DNA of 13,952 nucleotides from positions 13,020 to 26,971 of the forward strand of contig JAHDBZ010000014.1 in NCBI GenBank assembly GCA_020630245.1, written 5' to 3'. Source of the stretch: Candidatus Altimarinota bacterium. Its GTDB lineage: Bacteria > Patescibacteriota > Gracilibacteria > UBA4473. Shown here piece by piece: positions 5,625 to 13,617 of the stretch. Both the position numbers and the translations under genes were made by a program. Positions within the stretch are counted from its first letter, which is position 1, and the number at the start of each line of letters is the position of its first letter. The notes beneath the pieces were generated by a model. It was not told the DNA's origin. It worked only from the letters and a program-made list of their open reading frames with translations, and searched no databases.

Positions 5625-7463
5625 CTATTCCCACTCAATCGTTCCTGGTGGTTTGGAAGTCACATCCAGAAACACCGCGCTAATCGAATCATCTTTAAGG
5701 ATTTGTTTTGCCACTTTGGTAAAAAATTCAGCCGGGAGCTTTCCTACGCTCGCCGACATCGCATCGATCGAATCAATAGGTCTGAGGATAATCGATTCTT
5801 GCCCCTGATCATTGAAAGCTATCGGTGCCAGCACCACTGGAAACTGCCAAACGTCATTGTAGAGACCCATAGATTGCAACGTTGTGGTGACGATGTAATC
5901 GGCTCGTTGTAGCCGTGCAACTCTAGCTGTATTGATGTCGGATGCAGCGACATTCATTTTTTTTATCGAACCGGCGTAAGAAACCGCTAGCGGGTACATA
6001 CAACGATTAATCTCCTTGTAGTGATTGATAAGCTTGGTAGATAAAGCTTCTAACGCTTCTAATCCTCCTTCATTTTCGATTTTCAATTTTTCATCATTAA
6101 TTTTCAAAACCGCTGGATGCTTATAAGTGCGGAAATCTCCCTGCACTCCGACAGATTTAATCGGCAGGATCTGAAATGGCTTTTGATTACGACGGAGGGT
6201 GAAAGCATTTACTTTTGGAGCTGTAATTTCTTCAATCGCTTCTCCGGCACACAGAATTCTCACCCCCAGCCCCGGACCTGGGAACGGATGACGCCAGACG
6301 AGTTCGTGCGGTAATCCTAGGAGCTCGCCGAGCGCTCGAACTTCGTCTTTATAAAGATCCGCTAACGGTTCTATAACCTTGCCCTCATCAATCATTTTTT
6401 GAATCTCTGGTACTCGGTTGTGATGGGTTTTGATCTTGGCAGAGTTTTTGGTTACCCCAGTCTCGATGGTATCTGGATAAATCGTTCCTTGGGCCAATAA
6501 AGTATTGTCTCCCAAGTCATTTTTGGCAAAGAAGGCTCGTTGGACTTCTAGAAAAGTATTACCAATGATCTCTCGTTTCGCTTCTGGATCATATTTCCCT
6601 GCTAGGTTGCCCAGAAATCGATCCGCCTCCCGCATCACCGTGAGCTCTGCGCCGATGCCACGGATAGCCTTTTCGACATAATCCACTTCGCCTTGACGCA
6701 GCAGTCCTGTATCGACGAAAAGTCCCTGAACCCGACCTGGGCCAAGGATTTTACTGAGCAAAGCAAACGCGACTGTTGAATCTACACCTCCCGAAACAAA
6801 GAGGACGATATTGCGATCGCCAATTTGTGTGGCTAATTTTTGCTGGTGCGCTTCATAAAATTTTTCAATCGTCCAATCCCCTTTCACGTCACAGATGTTG
6901 AGAAAGTTTTGGAGTAATTGTGAACCGTATTCGGAGTGAGTTACCTCTGGGTGGAACTGAATCCCAAAGAGTTTTTTGCTGGGATGCCAAACCGCCGCGT
7001 TTTCACAAAGGTCAGTCTGTCCACAGACCTGAAAACCGTTGCCTAATTCTGCTACTTCATCACCGTGTGACATCCAAAAGGTTGAAGTCGTAGGGATATC
7101 AGCAAATAATGGACATTCAGCGTCATGCTTTAGGTCTGCTCGACCAAATTCTTTACCTTTTTGTGCGCCCGGAACTACTTTTCCACCGGTTGCTTGGGAT
7201 AGGAATTGATGACCATAGCAGATGCCGAGTATCGGTTTTCCTAGGTCAAAGATTGCTGGGTCACAAGCCGCACTTCCTTCGTCATAAACACTTTGCGGCC
7301 CTCCAGACAAGATCACTCCCTTGATCAAATCATTGCGAAAAAACTCAACATCCACTTCATCTGGTTGATGAATCTCAGCCAACACATTAGCCCGGCGAAT
7401 CCGACTGGCGATCAAATGTGCGTACTGCCCACCGAAATCGAGAATGATGATCTTTTCGTGCAT
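5625..7463 (-). CDS. guaA: GMP synthase (glutamine-hydrolysing), long form
   Basis: 612 residues; converts XMP, glutamine and ATP to GMP. The class I glutamine amidotransferase domain (1-190) has Cys82 in GICYGHQ plus His171 and Glu173 in FHPEVTHSEYG. The ATP-pyrophosphatase domain has the SGGVDST P-loop at 224-230 and THHNR at 346-350. The dimerisation domain (about 400-612) contains PIKSVGVQGDFRTY and ends TSKPPGTIEWE. Common bacterial GuaA is about 510-525 residues; the extra length lies mostly at about 453-550, between PIKSVGVQGDFRTY and the terminal strand, as in eukaryotic GMPS. ATG start at 7461-7463 leads directly into the family N terminus; no Shine-Dalgarno sequence. Stop TAG. It is third in the minus-strand run after ribD, 180 bases downstream. 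Confidence 0.97.
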   Translation of the reverse strand: MHEKIIILDFGGQYAHLIASRIRRANVLAEIHQPDEVDVEFFRNDLIKGVILSGGPQSVYDEGSAACDPAIFDLGKPILGICYGHQFLSQATGGKVVPGAQKGKEFGRADLKHDAECPLFADIPTTSTFWMSHGDEVAELGNGFQVCGQTDLCENAAVWHPSKKLFGIQFHPEVTHSEYGSQLLQNFLNICDVKGDWTIEKFYEAHQQKLATQIGDRNIVLFVSGGVDSTVAFALLSKILGPGRVQGLFVDTGLLRQGEVDYVEKAIRGIGAELTVMREADRFLGNLAGKYDPEAKREIIGNTFLEVQRAFFAKNDLGDNTLLAQGTIYPDTIETGVTKNSAKIKTHHNRVPEIQKMIDEGKVIEPLADLYKDEVRALGELLGLPHELVWRHPFPGPGLGVRILCAGEAIEEITAPKVNAFTLRRNQKPFQILPIKSVGVQGDFRTYKHPAVLKINDEKLKIENEGGLEALEALSTKLINHYKEINRCMYPLAVSYAGSIKKMNVAASDINTARVARLQRADYIVTTTLQSMGLYNDVWQFPVVLAPIAFNDQGQESIILRPIDSIDAMSASVGKLPAEFFTKVAKQILKDDSISAVFLDVTSKPPGTIEWE

Positions 7464-7643
7464 AAGATAATGTTAGGGCAAAATTTTGGTTTGGGAAGGG
7501 TGTTGACTTTTTTGTTTTTTTTAATATTTAAAAATAAATAGAGAAAATTGCAAAATTCCGCCAAAGTTCCAGCATTGAAGACACCTCCGCTCAGCTACTC
7601 TCAATGGCTCAAATTGACGATAACAGCCAGGTAATACTAACAC

Positions 7644-8651
7644 CTATTGGTTTACATACCGCCACCACACGTCTCCATCTAACTCTGCCGTTTCTGTTAA
7701 TGTAAAGTCGGTCAAAGACATCTCCGCCCCCAAAGCGGCTTTTTCACTTTCTCCTAGAAATACTGGGGCGGTAAAGATCTGGATTTCGTCGGCGAAGCCT
7801 TGTTTTACAAACTCAGTATTGAGCGTCTGACCCACTTCCACCAACACCGAGTCAATACCCTTGGCTTTTAAATCACGCAGCACGGCGTCTAGATCACGAG
7901 TCCGGTATTGTTCAATGTCTCTGTCTAAAATTTGAAATACTTTTAAGTCAGCTGAAAGTACTCTTTCTCCAACGATGACAATCGATGGGTTGCTACACGA
8001 GCGCGTTCCCTGCTCTCCAAACCCGGGTTCTGTGGAACCCGGGTTAGCGGCCCACCGCACATCCAGCCGTGGATCATCTTGCAAAATAGTCTCCGTCGAA
8101 GTTAGCAAAGCTGAATACCGAGAGCGCAATTCATGCACCTTGGTACGAGAAGTTTTATTGGTAATGTAACGAGTTGGTGAAGTAATTTTCCCATCCAAAC
8201 TCTGGGCAATTTTGAGACAGATATAGGGATACGGACTCTCACTGTGCCATTTTTCCAGAAAGGGATTAAGAGGTTTTTTATGCTGTTCCTCCAATACTTC
8301 TACCTCAATGGCAGCGGCTCGCAGTTTTTCTAAATTTTTTCCCTGAAATTTCGGATCAAGCGCCCCAACGACTACTTTTTTAGGTTTTAAAGCTATGATC
8401 CGCTCTGTGCAACTCGGCGTTTGCTTCCCATGAAAATAATCACAGGGTTCCAGCGTTAGGTAGATTTCATCTACTCGTTCCAAATCTCGAAGTGCTAGGA
8501 CTTCTGCATGGGCGGTGCCATATTTTTGGTGCGCCCCCTGCCCCACAATTACACCGTCTAAAACCGCGACACAACCCACTCTCGGGTTAGGAGCTGTTTC
8601 GTGTGGATCAACGGCGACTGCTAATTCATAAGCCACTTTCAAAAAACTCAT
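7644..8651 (-). CDS. ribD: Bifunctional riboflavin biosynthesis deaminase/reductase
   Basis: 335 residues from the ATG at 8649-8651. Deaminates, then reduces, the pyrimidine intermediate made from GTP. The deaminase domain has PNPRVGCV, zinc ligands His-Ala-Glu (48-50), Cys70 in LEPC and Cys81 in TPSC. The spacing between the cysteines is 11 rather than the usual 9 residues. The reductase domain contains YICLKIAQSLDGKI, LLTSTETILQDDPRLDV and VEVGQTLNTEF. Residues about 203-220 are an apparent insertion whose DNA is palindromic. Earlier in-frame ATGs exist at 8661-8663 and 8658-8660, but an extended -10 box overlaps them and points to the third ATG as first base of the mRNA. Stop TAG. It follows the penicillin-binding protein gene by under 60 bases. 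Confidence 0.93.
   Translation of the reverse strand: MSFLKVAYELAVAVDPHETAPNPRVGCVAVLDGVIVGQGAHQKYGTAHAEVLALRDLERVDEIYLTLEPCDYFHGKQTPSCTERIIALKPKKVVVGALDPKFQGKNLEKLRAAAIEVEVLEEQHKKPLNPFLEKWHSESPYPYICLKIAQSLDGKITSPTRYITNKTSRTKVHELRSRYSALLTSTETILQDDPRLDVRWAANPGSTEPGFGEQGTRSCSNPSIVIVGERVLSADLKVFQILDRDIEQYRTRDLDAVLRDLKAKGIDSVLVEVGQTLNTEFVKQGFADEIQIFTAPVFLGESEKAALGAEMSLTDFTLTETAELDGDVWWRYVNQ
8020..8045. repeat. Perfect palindromic repeat inserted in frame within ribD
   Basis: AACCCGGGTTC (8020-8030), a 4-base spacer TGTG, then GAACCCGGGTT (8035-8045) form an 11-bp perfect hairpin. Each arm is itself a 10-bp palindrome, so the element is also a direct repeat. Read on the minus strand it encodes NPGSTEPGF exactly in frame, within a stretch of about 18 residues that RibD proteins normally lack between the DDPRL segment and the next beta strand. 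Confidence 0.8.
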
Positions 8652-8658
8652 CTCATTC

Positions 8659-8667
8659 ATCATACCA
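8659..8667 (-). promoter_or_regulatory. Extended -10 promoter of ribD
   Basis: On the minus strand TGG-TATGAT: extended TGn (8665-8667) plus TATGAT (8659-8664, one mismatch). Seven bases separate it from the ATG at 8651, predicting a leaderless mRNA and deciding the start codon. No recognisable -35 box. Confidence 0.55.
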
Positions 8668-8672
8668 GCAAA

Positions 8673-8699
8673 CTTAGTTCTAAGCTCTAAGTTCTCAAG
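8673..8699. repeat. Short degenerate tandem repeat between the PBP and ribD genes
   Basis: On the minus strand GAACTTAG, AGCTTAG and AACTAAG follow each other; CTTAG-TT-CTAAG (8673-8684) can fold. Similar low-complexity tracts occur in other gaps of this window. Confidence 0.4.
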
Positions 8700-8707
8700 C
8701 CTCTTGA

Positions 8708-11700
8708 TTAAAAATTCACAGTCTGACTATCAATTGTATCCCAGCGGGTTCCATCCTTAGCTTGCAATTCTACCAATGCTGATCCAGAAGCAATACTGCG
8801 AGAAAGATTCACACTAGCCGTTTTCGAAATTTCCTCTAAATACACAGCGTGCATCTGCTTGCCGCCCTTACTTACTATCACACGAGCGCCTGAAAGCGCT
8901 TGCGGATCTGGAAAAAAGAGCTGTACCGATAGCGAATTTCGGTTATTAAGAATCCGTTCAATTTTTGGTTTTAGCCACGGATTGATGTCAGTAAGAGATC
9001 CCGGAGTTGGCGCTGTTTGGGTTTCTGTGGATCGTGGAGCAAAGCTGGAAACCGTGGGCCGCCCATACATTACCGGAATTGATTTTGTCGTGATATTTCC
9101 GTTGGCATCAGTGGCCGTTGCTTTGACAAAGCGTCGTCCTAGATCTCCCTCGGCTACAACCTGGGCTCGATATGGAGCTCTGTTAAACGTACCGACAATT
9201 TGATCATCAACCTGCAACTGCACCGAGCGAATCGAGCTAGCGTTGTCTTTAACCTCGACTTGCACTTCGTAGAGCGAACCAGTCGGAATTTCTTTGTTGG
9301 CGACCGGCGCCACAAAGAGGATCGATGGCCCCTCGCGATCTTCATCAATGGTAACTTCAATTTCGGTAGTAGCCGACTGATAGTCTTGATCAACAGCTAC
9401 AGCTTTAATCGTATGGACCGAACCGATCTCAAACCTGTTCGGCAGATTAAAACTTCCGGTGTAAGGTGGACGGACTGTTTCATCCACTAATTTGTCATCA
9501 AAATAAAACTCAACTGAACGCATTCCTGATTGAGCATTGGCGCTGATCAAAATTTCAACGGTTCCGGGCGTAATACTGGTTCCGTTCCGAGGCGTAAAAA
9601 TTTGAACCTCTGGACCTGGACCAAGCTCTCCGTTTTGTTTACGACGCAGACGCAGGAGACGCTCTCTCAATGATTCCTGACGAATATCTTTGGCTTCTTC
9701 TGGGTCGATAAGATCCTCTGGATCAGGTGCATCCCAACCAAATCCAAAATCTAATCCCAGAGAATTTACAAATTTGGGATGATTATAAATCCATGACATA
9801 ACGGGACCATTCCAGGATGGCCAGTCCGGTCGTATTGAGCGAAGAGACAGCACCTTTCTTTTCTCTCGGAAGAGTTCTGGAGTTTCCTCTGTCGCCGGTC
9901 TTCCCGTCATGAGATCAATCTCTTTTTCTACAATTGAACCATCATAGCGCGTTGGCAGGTTTGAATTGGCATAAACTTCGGTAACGATGATTTCCGAAGG
10001 AGTTTCTTTAGTGGCTATCCGTCCAGAAAATTTATTGATGTTAAATTTTTTGAGTGGTGGATCGAGCTCAACGTATTCTTGTTCTGGATCTAATGCCAAA
10101 AGTTCATGAGCAGACTCCGTAAAAGTCTTCCAAACTGGAGCCGCTACAGTGAGTCCGGTTGCTCCAGAACGCATTGGCTCTCCGCGATTATTTCCGACCC
10201 AAACTCCCGTGATTAAGTGTGGCGTAAAACCAACTGTCCAAGAATCTCCAGGCACGGTGAGAAACTGTTGATTACTATCTGATTCTGGCCGAGATTCATT
10301 AAAGGCTGGGTTTTTAGCGACTCGATTTGAAGTTCCAGTCTTGGCTCCATTATCGATATCATCGAGCTGGAGGAGCTTATTCCAGGCAAAACCATCGGTT
10401 ACCGGTCGACTTTTCTGGTCGGTGAGAATGTGACGAACTAGAGCCGCAATTTCTGTGTCTAACCCCTCATTTTTACGACTCTCAATATCGATTTTTTCGA
10501 GCAACTTGTCATCGGCATTCCGAATCTCAAGAATAGCCGTTGGGCTATACCATGATCCATCTCCGGCAAAGGCCTGAAAGGCGTTAATGTGTGATAATGG
10601 CTCTACTTCTGCCACCCCCACACCGATCGCTACCCCATGCATATCAGCGTCTCCTTCGTATTTGACACCGATCGTTTCGACAAGTGACAATACTTTGGCG
10701 GGCGTTGCTAGCGCAGCAATCTTAATCGCTGGAATATTCATACTTGCGTTGAGCGCGCGACGCAGACTCACTGGCCCCGAAAATTTTTCATCAAAGTTCT
10801 GCGGTTTATAGTTGTCTCCAAAATCAGTCTCAACATCAAAAACTACTGTTCCTGGTGCATAGCCAGTCTCGAATCCCGCCGCATAAACAAATGGTTTGAA
10901 ACTCGAACCAGGCTGACGACGAGAAGTTAATACATCTACCTGTCCGTCGTTTTTTTCATCGAAGAAGTCTTTCCCTCCAATATAAGCTAATATTTTACCA
11001 GAACCATTTTCGATTGCGGTGAGTGCGACGTTCTTTGCCCCATATGTTTCTTCGTAATGATCGGTTTTATCGGCCACGATGGCTTCAGCTTCTCGTTGTA
11101 GATCCATGTCGAGGGTGGTGTAGATCCGGAGCCCACCTTGGTTGAGAAATTCTTTTCCATATTTTTCTTCGACTCGCTCTCGAACGTAAAAGACAAAATG
11201 CGGCGCTTTGATGTCCGAACGAGCGGTTTTAAATTCTATCGTTAACCCCTCCCCCCAAGCTTGTTGAAACTGGGCCTGTGTGATCATATTGAGATCAAGC
11301 ATTCGTTGTAGGACGAGATCTTTACGACCTTTTTTATAAACCCGAACTTTATCTTCATCTGTTTCTTCTTCCGCTGCCCGAGCTTCTTCTTCCGTTCGAA
11401 ATGAAGTTTCCATATCGTAAAAACCCATCAGTAGATCCCGATTAGAACCAAATGGATTAAATCGACTTGGGGCCACTGGCAAACTTGCCAAGATGGCTGC
11501 TTCGGCAATCGTCAGCTCCCGAGCAGATTTATTGAAATAAGTCTTTGCAGCTGCTTCGATCCCGTAGGCATTATTTCCATAAGGAATTTTATTGAGATAG
11601 AGTTCCAAGATTTCATCCTTGGAATAAGTCATTTCGAGTTTGACCGAGAGTAACAACTCATTGAACTTACGGATCAAGCTCCGGTCGTTATTGAGAAAGG

Positions 11701-12169
11701 TGTTTTTGACCAATTGCTGCGTGATCGTCGATCCTCCCCGGGCGTTCCCGATCTTGAGAAAATGATTGAGTACCGCTTTTGCGATCCCGCCGATATCGAA
11801 ACCGAAGTGAGAATAGAACTGATCATCCTCGATCGCGAGCGTCGCTTGCTTGACCCATGGAGAAATTTCTTCAAGCGGAATGTATTCACGATTTTCGTCT
11901 CCGTGAATGGTATAGAGCAAGTGATCCAATGGATCTTCCCCAGGTTCTAATGCCCCGCTGGCATAAATAAAAGTCGATTCAGCAAAACTAAGCTGATCCG
12001 CACCACGAACATCAGGCAGTATCAAAAAAGTATAAACGCCGAGCAGCAGAGTCCCGCCAACGACACCTCCTGCCAACCACCATTTCCAAGGAAAGGTCGC
12101 CTTTGGTTTGCGCCAGAAAAGTAATTTCTGTCGCCAGTTTTTGGTCTTTCGTGCCCGTTTTATACGCAT
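8708..12169 (-). CDS. Class A penicillin-binding protein (PBP1A-like) with Ig-like C-terminal tail
   Basis: 1153 residues from the ATG at 12167-12169; makes and cross-links peptidoglycan. Basic cytoplasmic N terminus, membrane helix 30-51, then a GT51 glycosyltransferase domain with Glu114 in AIEDDQFYSHFG and GGSTITQQLVKN (145-156). The transpeptidase domain has SSFK (422-425, serine nucleophile), SMN (476-478) and KTG (610-612), all intact. An acidic insert (252-282) lies between the two domains. After about 690 come a linker with a basic/coiled segment (ESLRERLLRLRRKQ) and two Ig-like domains (about 851-941 and 948-1036) plus a third beta module (1078-1153). Common PBP1A is about 700-850 residues. 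An in-frame TTG at 12197-12199 would add ten residues but lies within the likely promoter. Stop TAA. Confidence 0.95.
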   Translation of the reverse strand: MRIKRARKTKNWRQKLLFWRKPKATFPWKWWLAGGVVGGTLLLGVYTFLILPDVRGADQLSFAESTFIYASGALEPGEDPLDHLLYTIHGDENREYIPLEEISPWVKQATLAIEDDQFYSHFGFDIGGIAKAVLNHFLKIGNARGGSTITQQLVKNTFLNNDRSLIRKFNELLLSVKLEMTYSKDEILELYLNKIPYGNNAYGIEAAAKTYFNKSARELTIAEAAILASLPVAPSRFNPFGSNRDLLMGFYDMETSFRTEEEARAAEEETDEDKVRVYKKGRKDLVLQRMLDLNMITQAQFQQAWGEGLTIEFKTARSDIKAPHFVFYVRERVEEKYGKEFLNQGGLRIYTTLDMDLQREAEAIVADKTDHYEETYGAKNVALTAIENGSGKILAYIGGKDFFDEKNDGQVDVLTSRRQPGSSFKPFVYAAGFETGYAPGTVVFDVETDFGDNYKPQNFDEKFSGPVSLRRALNASMNIPAIKIAALATPAKVLSLVETIGVKYEGDADMHGVAIGVGVAEVEPLSHINAFQAFAGDGSWYSPTAILEIRNADDKLLEKIDIESRKNEGLDTEIAALVRHILTDQKSRPVTDGFAWNKLLQLDDIDNGAKTGTSNRVAKNPAFNESRPESDSNQQFLTVPGDSWTVGFTPHLITGVWVGNNRGEPMRSGATGLTVAAPVWKTFTESAHELLALDPEQEYVELDPPLKKFNINKFSGRIATKETPSEIIVTEVYANSNLPTRYDGSIVEKEIDLMTGRPATEETPELFREKRKVLSLRSIRPDWPSWNGPVMSWIYNHPKFVNSLGLDFGFGWDAPDPEDLIDPEEAKDIRQESLRERLLRLRRKQNGELGPGPEVQIFTPRNGTSITPGTVEILISANAQSGMRSVEFYFDDKLVDETVRPPYTGSFNLPNRFEIGSVHTIKAVAVDQDYQSATTEIEVTIDEDREGPSILFVAPVANKEIPTGSLYEVQVEVKDNASSIRSVQLQVDDQIVGTFNRAPYRAQVVAEGDLGRRFVKATATDANGNITTKSIPVMYGRPTVSSFAPRSTETQTAPTPGSLTDINPWLKPKIERILNNRNSLSVQLFFPDPQALSGARVIVSKGGKQMHAVYLEEISKTASVNLSRSIASGSALVELQAKDGTRWDTIDSQTVNF

Positions 12170-12189
12170 GCAAGGGCGATTCTTAGTCA

Positions 12190-12198
12190 ATTTTAACA
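12190..12198 (-). promoter_or_regulatory. Probable extended -10 promoter of the PBP gene
   Basis: On the minus strand TGT-TAAAAT: TGn plus a hexamer with one mismatch to TATAAT. Transcription would start near 12183, about 14 bases before the ATG at 12169 and downstream of the alternative TTG, which argues for the ATG. No -35 box seen. Confidence 0.4.
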
Positions 12199-12230
12199 AA
12201 ATTACAAACGTCTGAGTTCTAAATTAATGA

Positions 12231-12264
12231 CAGAAATCTGTATTCACCGGTTTTATTCTGTATT
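12231..12264. repeat. Short repeats in the PBP/rpe divergent region
   Basis: TCTGTATT is repeated directly at 12237-12244 and 12257-12264 (20-base period), and CAGA-AA-TCTG (12231-12240) is a small inverted repeat. A site for a DNA-binding protein is possible; chance is equally possible in such AT-rich DNA. Confidence 0.3.
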
Positions 12265-12275
12265 ATTTCAGGGCT

Positions 12276-12281
12276 TATAAA
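12276..12281 (+). promoter_or_regulatory. Possible -10 box upstream of rpe
   Basis: TATAAA, one mismatch to consensus, 23 bases before the rpe ATG; the implied leader is about 17 bases. No matching -35 element, and the surrounding DNA is AT-rich, so this is tentative. Confidence 0.3.
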
Positions 12282-12304
12282 TTCATATATTTCGTCCCAC
12301 AACT

Positions 12305-12940
12305 ATGAAAATCGCCCCCTCAATTCTGGATGCCAACTTTGGCTACTTGCAACGAGACATTGATAGTATTGCCACGGCTGACCGTATTCATCTGGACGTA
12401 ATGGATGGACATTATGTGCCCAATTGCACCTTCGGAGCGAGTATTTTTCGTCAGGTTGAGTTTCCGATCGAGGTAGAAGTGCATCTTATGGTTGAGAACC
12501 CTGCCAGTTTTTTTGAGCGGTTTATCGATCTAGGCGTCATGGGAATTACGTTCCATGCCGAAACAGTAGATCCAGACGAAATCGTACCACTTCTTACACA
12601 ACTCAAAAGTGCCGGTGTCAAAGCGGGTATCTGCATCGATGGTTATACTGACGACGATGCCCTCAGTGATGAAGTGCTGCACACGGCCGACCAGATCCTG
12701 ATAATGTCGGTAAAAGCCGGGCTCGGCGGACAATCTTTCATGCCGGAATCTCTCAAGAAGTGCCAACGGCTGCGTAACCGCGGTTTTAAAGGAGAGATTG
12801 AGTTCGATGGCGGCGTCAAAGATCACAATGTCGAAGCCATCCGCGACGCCGGCGCTGACATCGTTGTGATGGGAAGCTATCTCATGAAAGCCGATCTAGC
12901 CGACCGCCCGAAACTAATCTCCGACATTCAAAACCTTTAA
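12305..12940 (+). CDS. rpe: Ribulose-phosphate 3-epimerase, divergent
   Basis: 211 residues, slightly shorter than the usual 215-225. Interconverts ribulose 5-phosphate and xylulose 5-phosphate in the non-oxidative pentose phosphate pathway. A TIM barrel is visible: APSILDANF (4-12), HLDVMDGHYVPN (29-40), VHLMVENP (59-66), GLGGQSF (139-145), EFDGGV (166-171) and GADIVVMGS (183-191). The metal ligands and catalytic acids are kept: His29, Asp31, His60 and Asp168. Two family motifs are altered: the usual NPxT loop reads IDGYT (111-115), and VNPGFGGQ reads VKAGLGGQ. Another phosphosugar epimerase (for example allulose 6-phosphate) cannot be excluded. No Shine-Dalgarno sequence. First gene of the rpe, oxidoreductase, riboflavin synthase run. 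Stop TAA. Confidence 0.9.
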   Translation: MKIAPSILDANFGYLQRDIDSIATADRIHLDVMDGHYVPNCTFGASIFRQVEFPIEVEVHLMVENPASFFERFIDLGVMGITFHAETVDPDEIVPLLTQLKSAGVKAGICIDGYTDDDALSDEVLHTADQILIMSVKAGLGGQSFMPESLKKCQRLRNRGFKGEIEFDGGVKDHNVEAIRDAGADIVVMGSYLMKADLADRPKLISDIQNL

Positions 12941-12949
12941 GTAAAGTGG

Positions 12950-12991
12950 CTACTCATCTACTTAGCTTCTCCTCTTTAAAACTTCTCATCT
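12950..12991. repeat. CT-rich microrepeats before the oxidoreductase gene
   Basis: CTACTCATCTACT (12950-12962) is an exact copy of 164-176, and CTTCTCATCT (12982-12991) is the exact reverse complement of 5562-5571. They sit 10-50 bases before the ATG at 13000, where a ribosome-binding site would normally be. Confidence 0.5.
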
Positions 12992-12999
12992 AAAATCCT

Positions 13000-13581
13000 A
13001 TGAACTGCATCATCATCAACGGACACACCGACAAAGACAGTCTCGCAGCTGCCAACGCTCAGGCGCTTAAAGAAGCGGCTGAAGCACAGGGATTAAAAGC
13101 AAAAATCGTACATGCGATAGACTATCCGCTGGTGAAGAAGAATCCTGCCAAGGGCGGCTGTCCGGCAGAATTTGACGCTCTGGCAAAAGAAATTGCCGCC
13201 GCCGACTACCTCGCCGTGACCGTTCCTATGTGGAATCTTGGCGTACCTGGCGTGTGCAAAAATTTCATCGATGGCGTCATGCAGGCACGTGTTGCCTTTC
13301 GCTATCACGCTCCAAAATGGCACCATAAACTACTTGGATTACCAAACATTGAGGGACTTTTGCAGGCCAAAAAAGTAGTCATTGTCTGGACTGCTGGCGG
13401 ACCGGCCTGGGTTTATAGCTTTATCGGTAATCCACTGACGAAACATTTCAAAGCGATGTTTAAATTTTACGGCGCCAAAAAAGTGGTAGACATCAGCCTC
13501 GGCAACCTACACGGTAGTGATGAAGCACAACGGCAAAAAACCGAGCCCTTCCTTGCTCGCTTGAAAAATTACAAATTTTAG
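13000..13581 (+). CDS. Flavodoxin-fold NAD(P)H oxidoreductase (quinone/azo reductase type)
   Basis: 193 residues with the flavodoxin-like fold of the NAD(P)H:quinone oxidoreductase / FMN-dependent azoreductase family (PF02525 type). Visible signs: an opening strand MNCIIINGHTDKDSLA that leads into the phosphate-binding loop, PMWNLGVPGVCKNFIDGV (76-93), which is the FMN-contacting loop of the family, and TAGGPA (131-136). The expected role is two-electron reduction of quinones or other acceptors with bound FMN in the cytosol; the real substrate cannot be read from sequence. It follows rpe by 59 bases and precedes riboflavin synthase by 36, so it may be co-transcribed with the enzyme that makes its cofactor's precursor. 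No Shine-Dalgarno sequence precedes the ATG. Stop TAG. Confidence 0.88.
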   Translation: MNCIIINGHTDKDSLAAANAQALKEAAEAQGLKAKIVHAIDYPLVKKNPAKGGCPAEFDALAKEIAAADYLAVTVPMWNLGVPGVCKNFIDGVMQARVAFRYHAPKWHHKLLGLPNIEGLLQAKKVVIVWTAGGPAWVYSFIGNPLTKHFKAMFKFYGAKKVVDISLGNLHGSDEAQRQKTEPFLARLKNYKF

Positions 13582-13617
13582 GGCATACCTTTACCCAAGT
13601 ACTACTAAATCAACGTA

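Noticed and set aside
12197..12199. TTG start for the penicillin-binding protein
   Set aside because: It would add only ten residues and overlaps a good extended -10 box; the ATG at 12167-12169 gives a normal basic N terminus before the membrane helix.
206..13581. Genetic code 25 (UGA as glycine) as in Gracilibacteria/Absconditabacteria
   Set aside because: All long genes are full length with the standard code and none has an in-frame TGA, so there is no direct sign of UGA being read as glycine in this window.
13582..13617. FMN riboswitch before riboflavin synthase or ribD
   Set aside because: The gaps (36 bases, and under 60 bases before ribD) are too short for the conserved RFN element and contain none of its conserved blocks.
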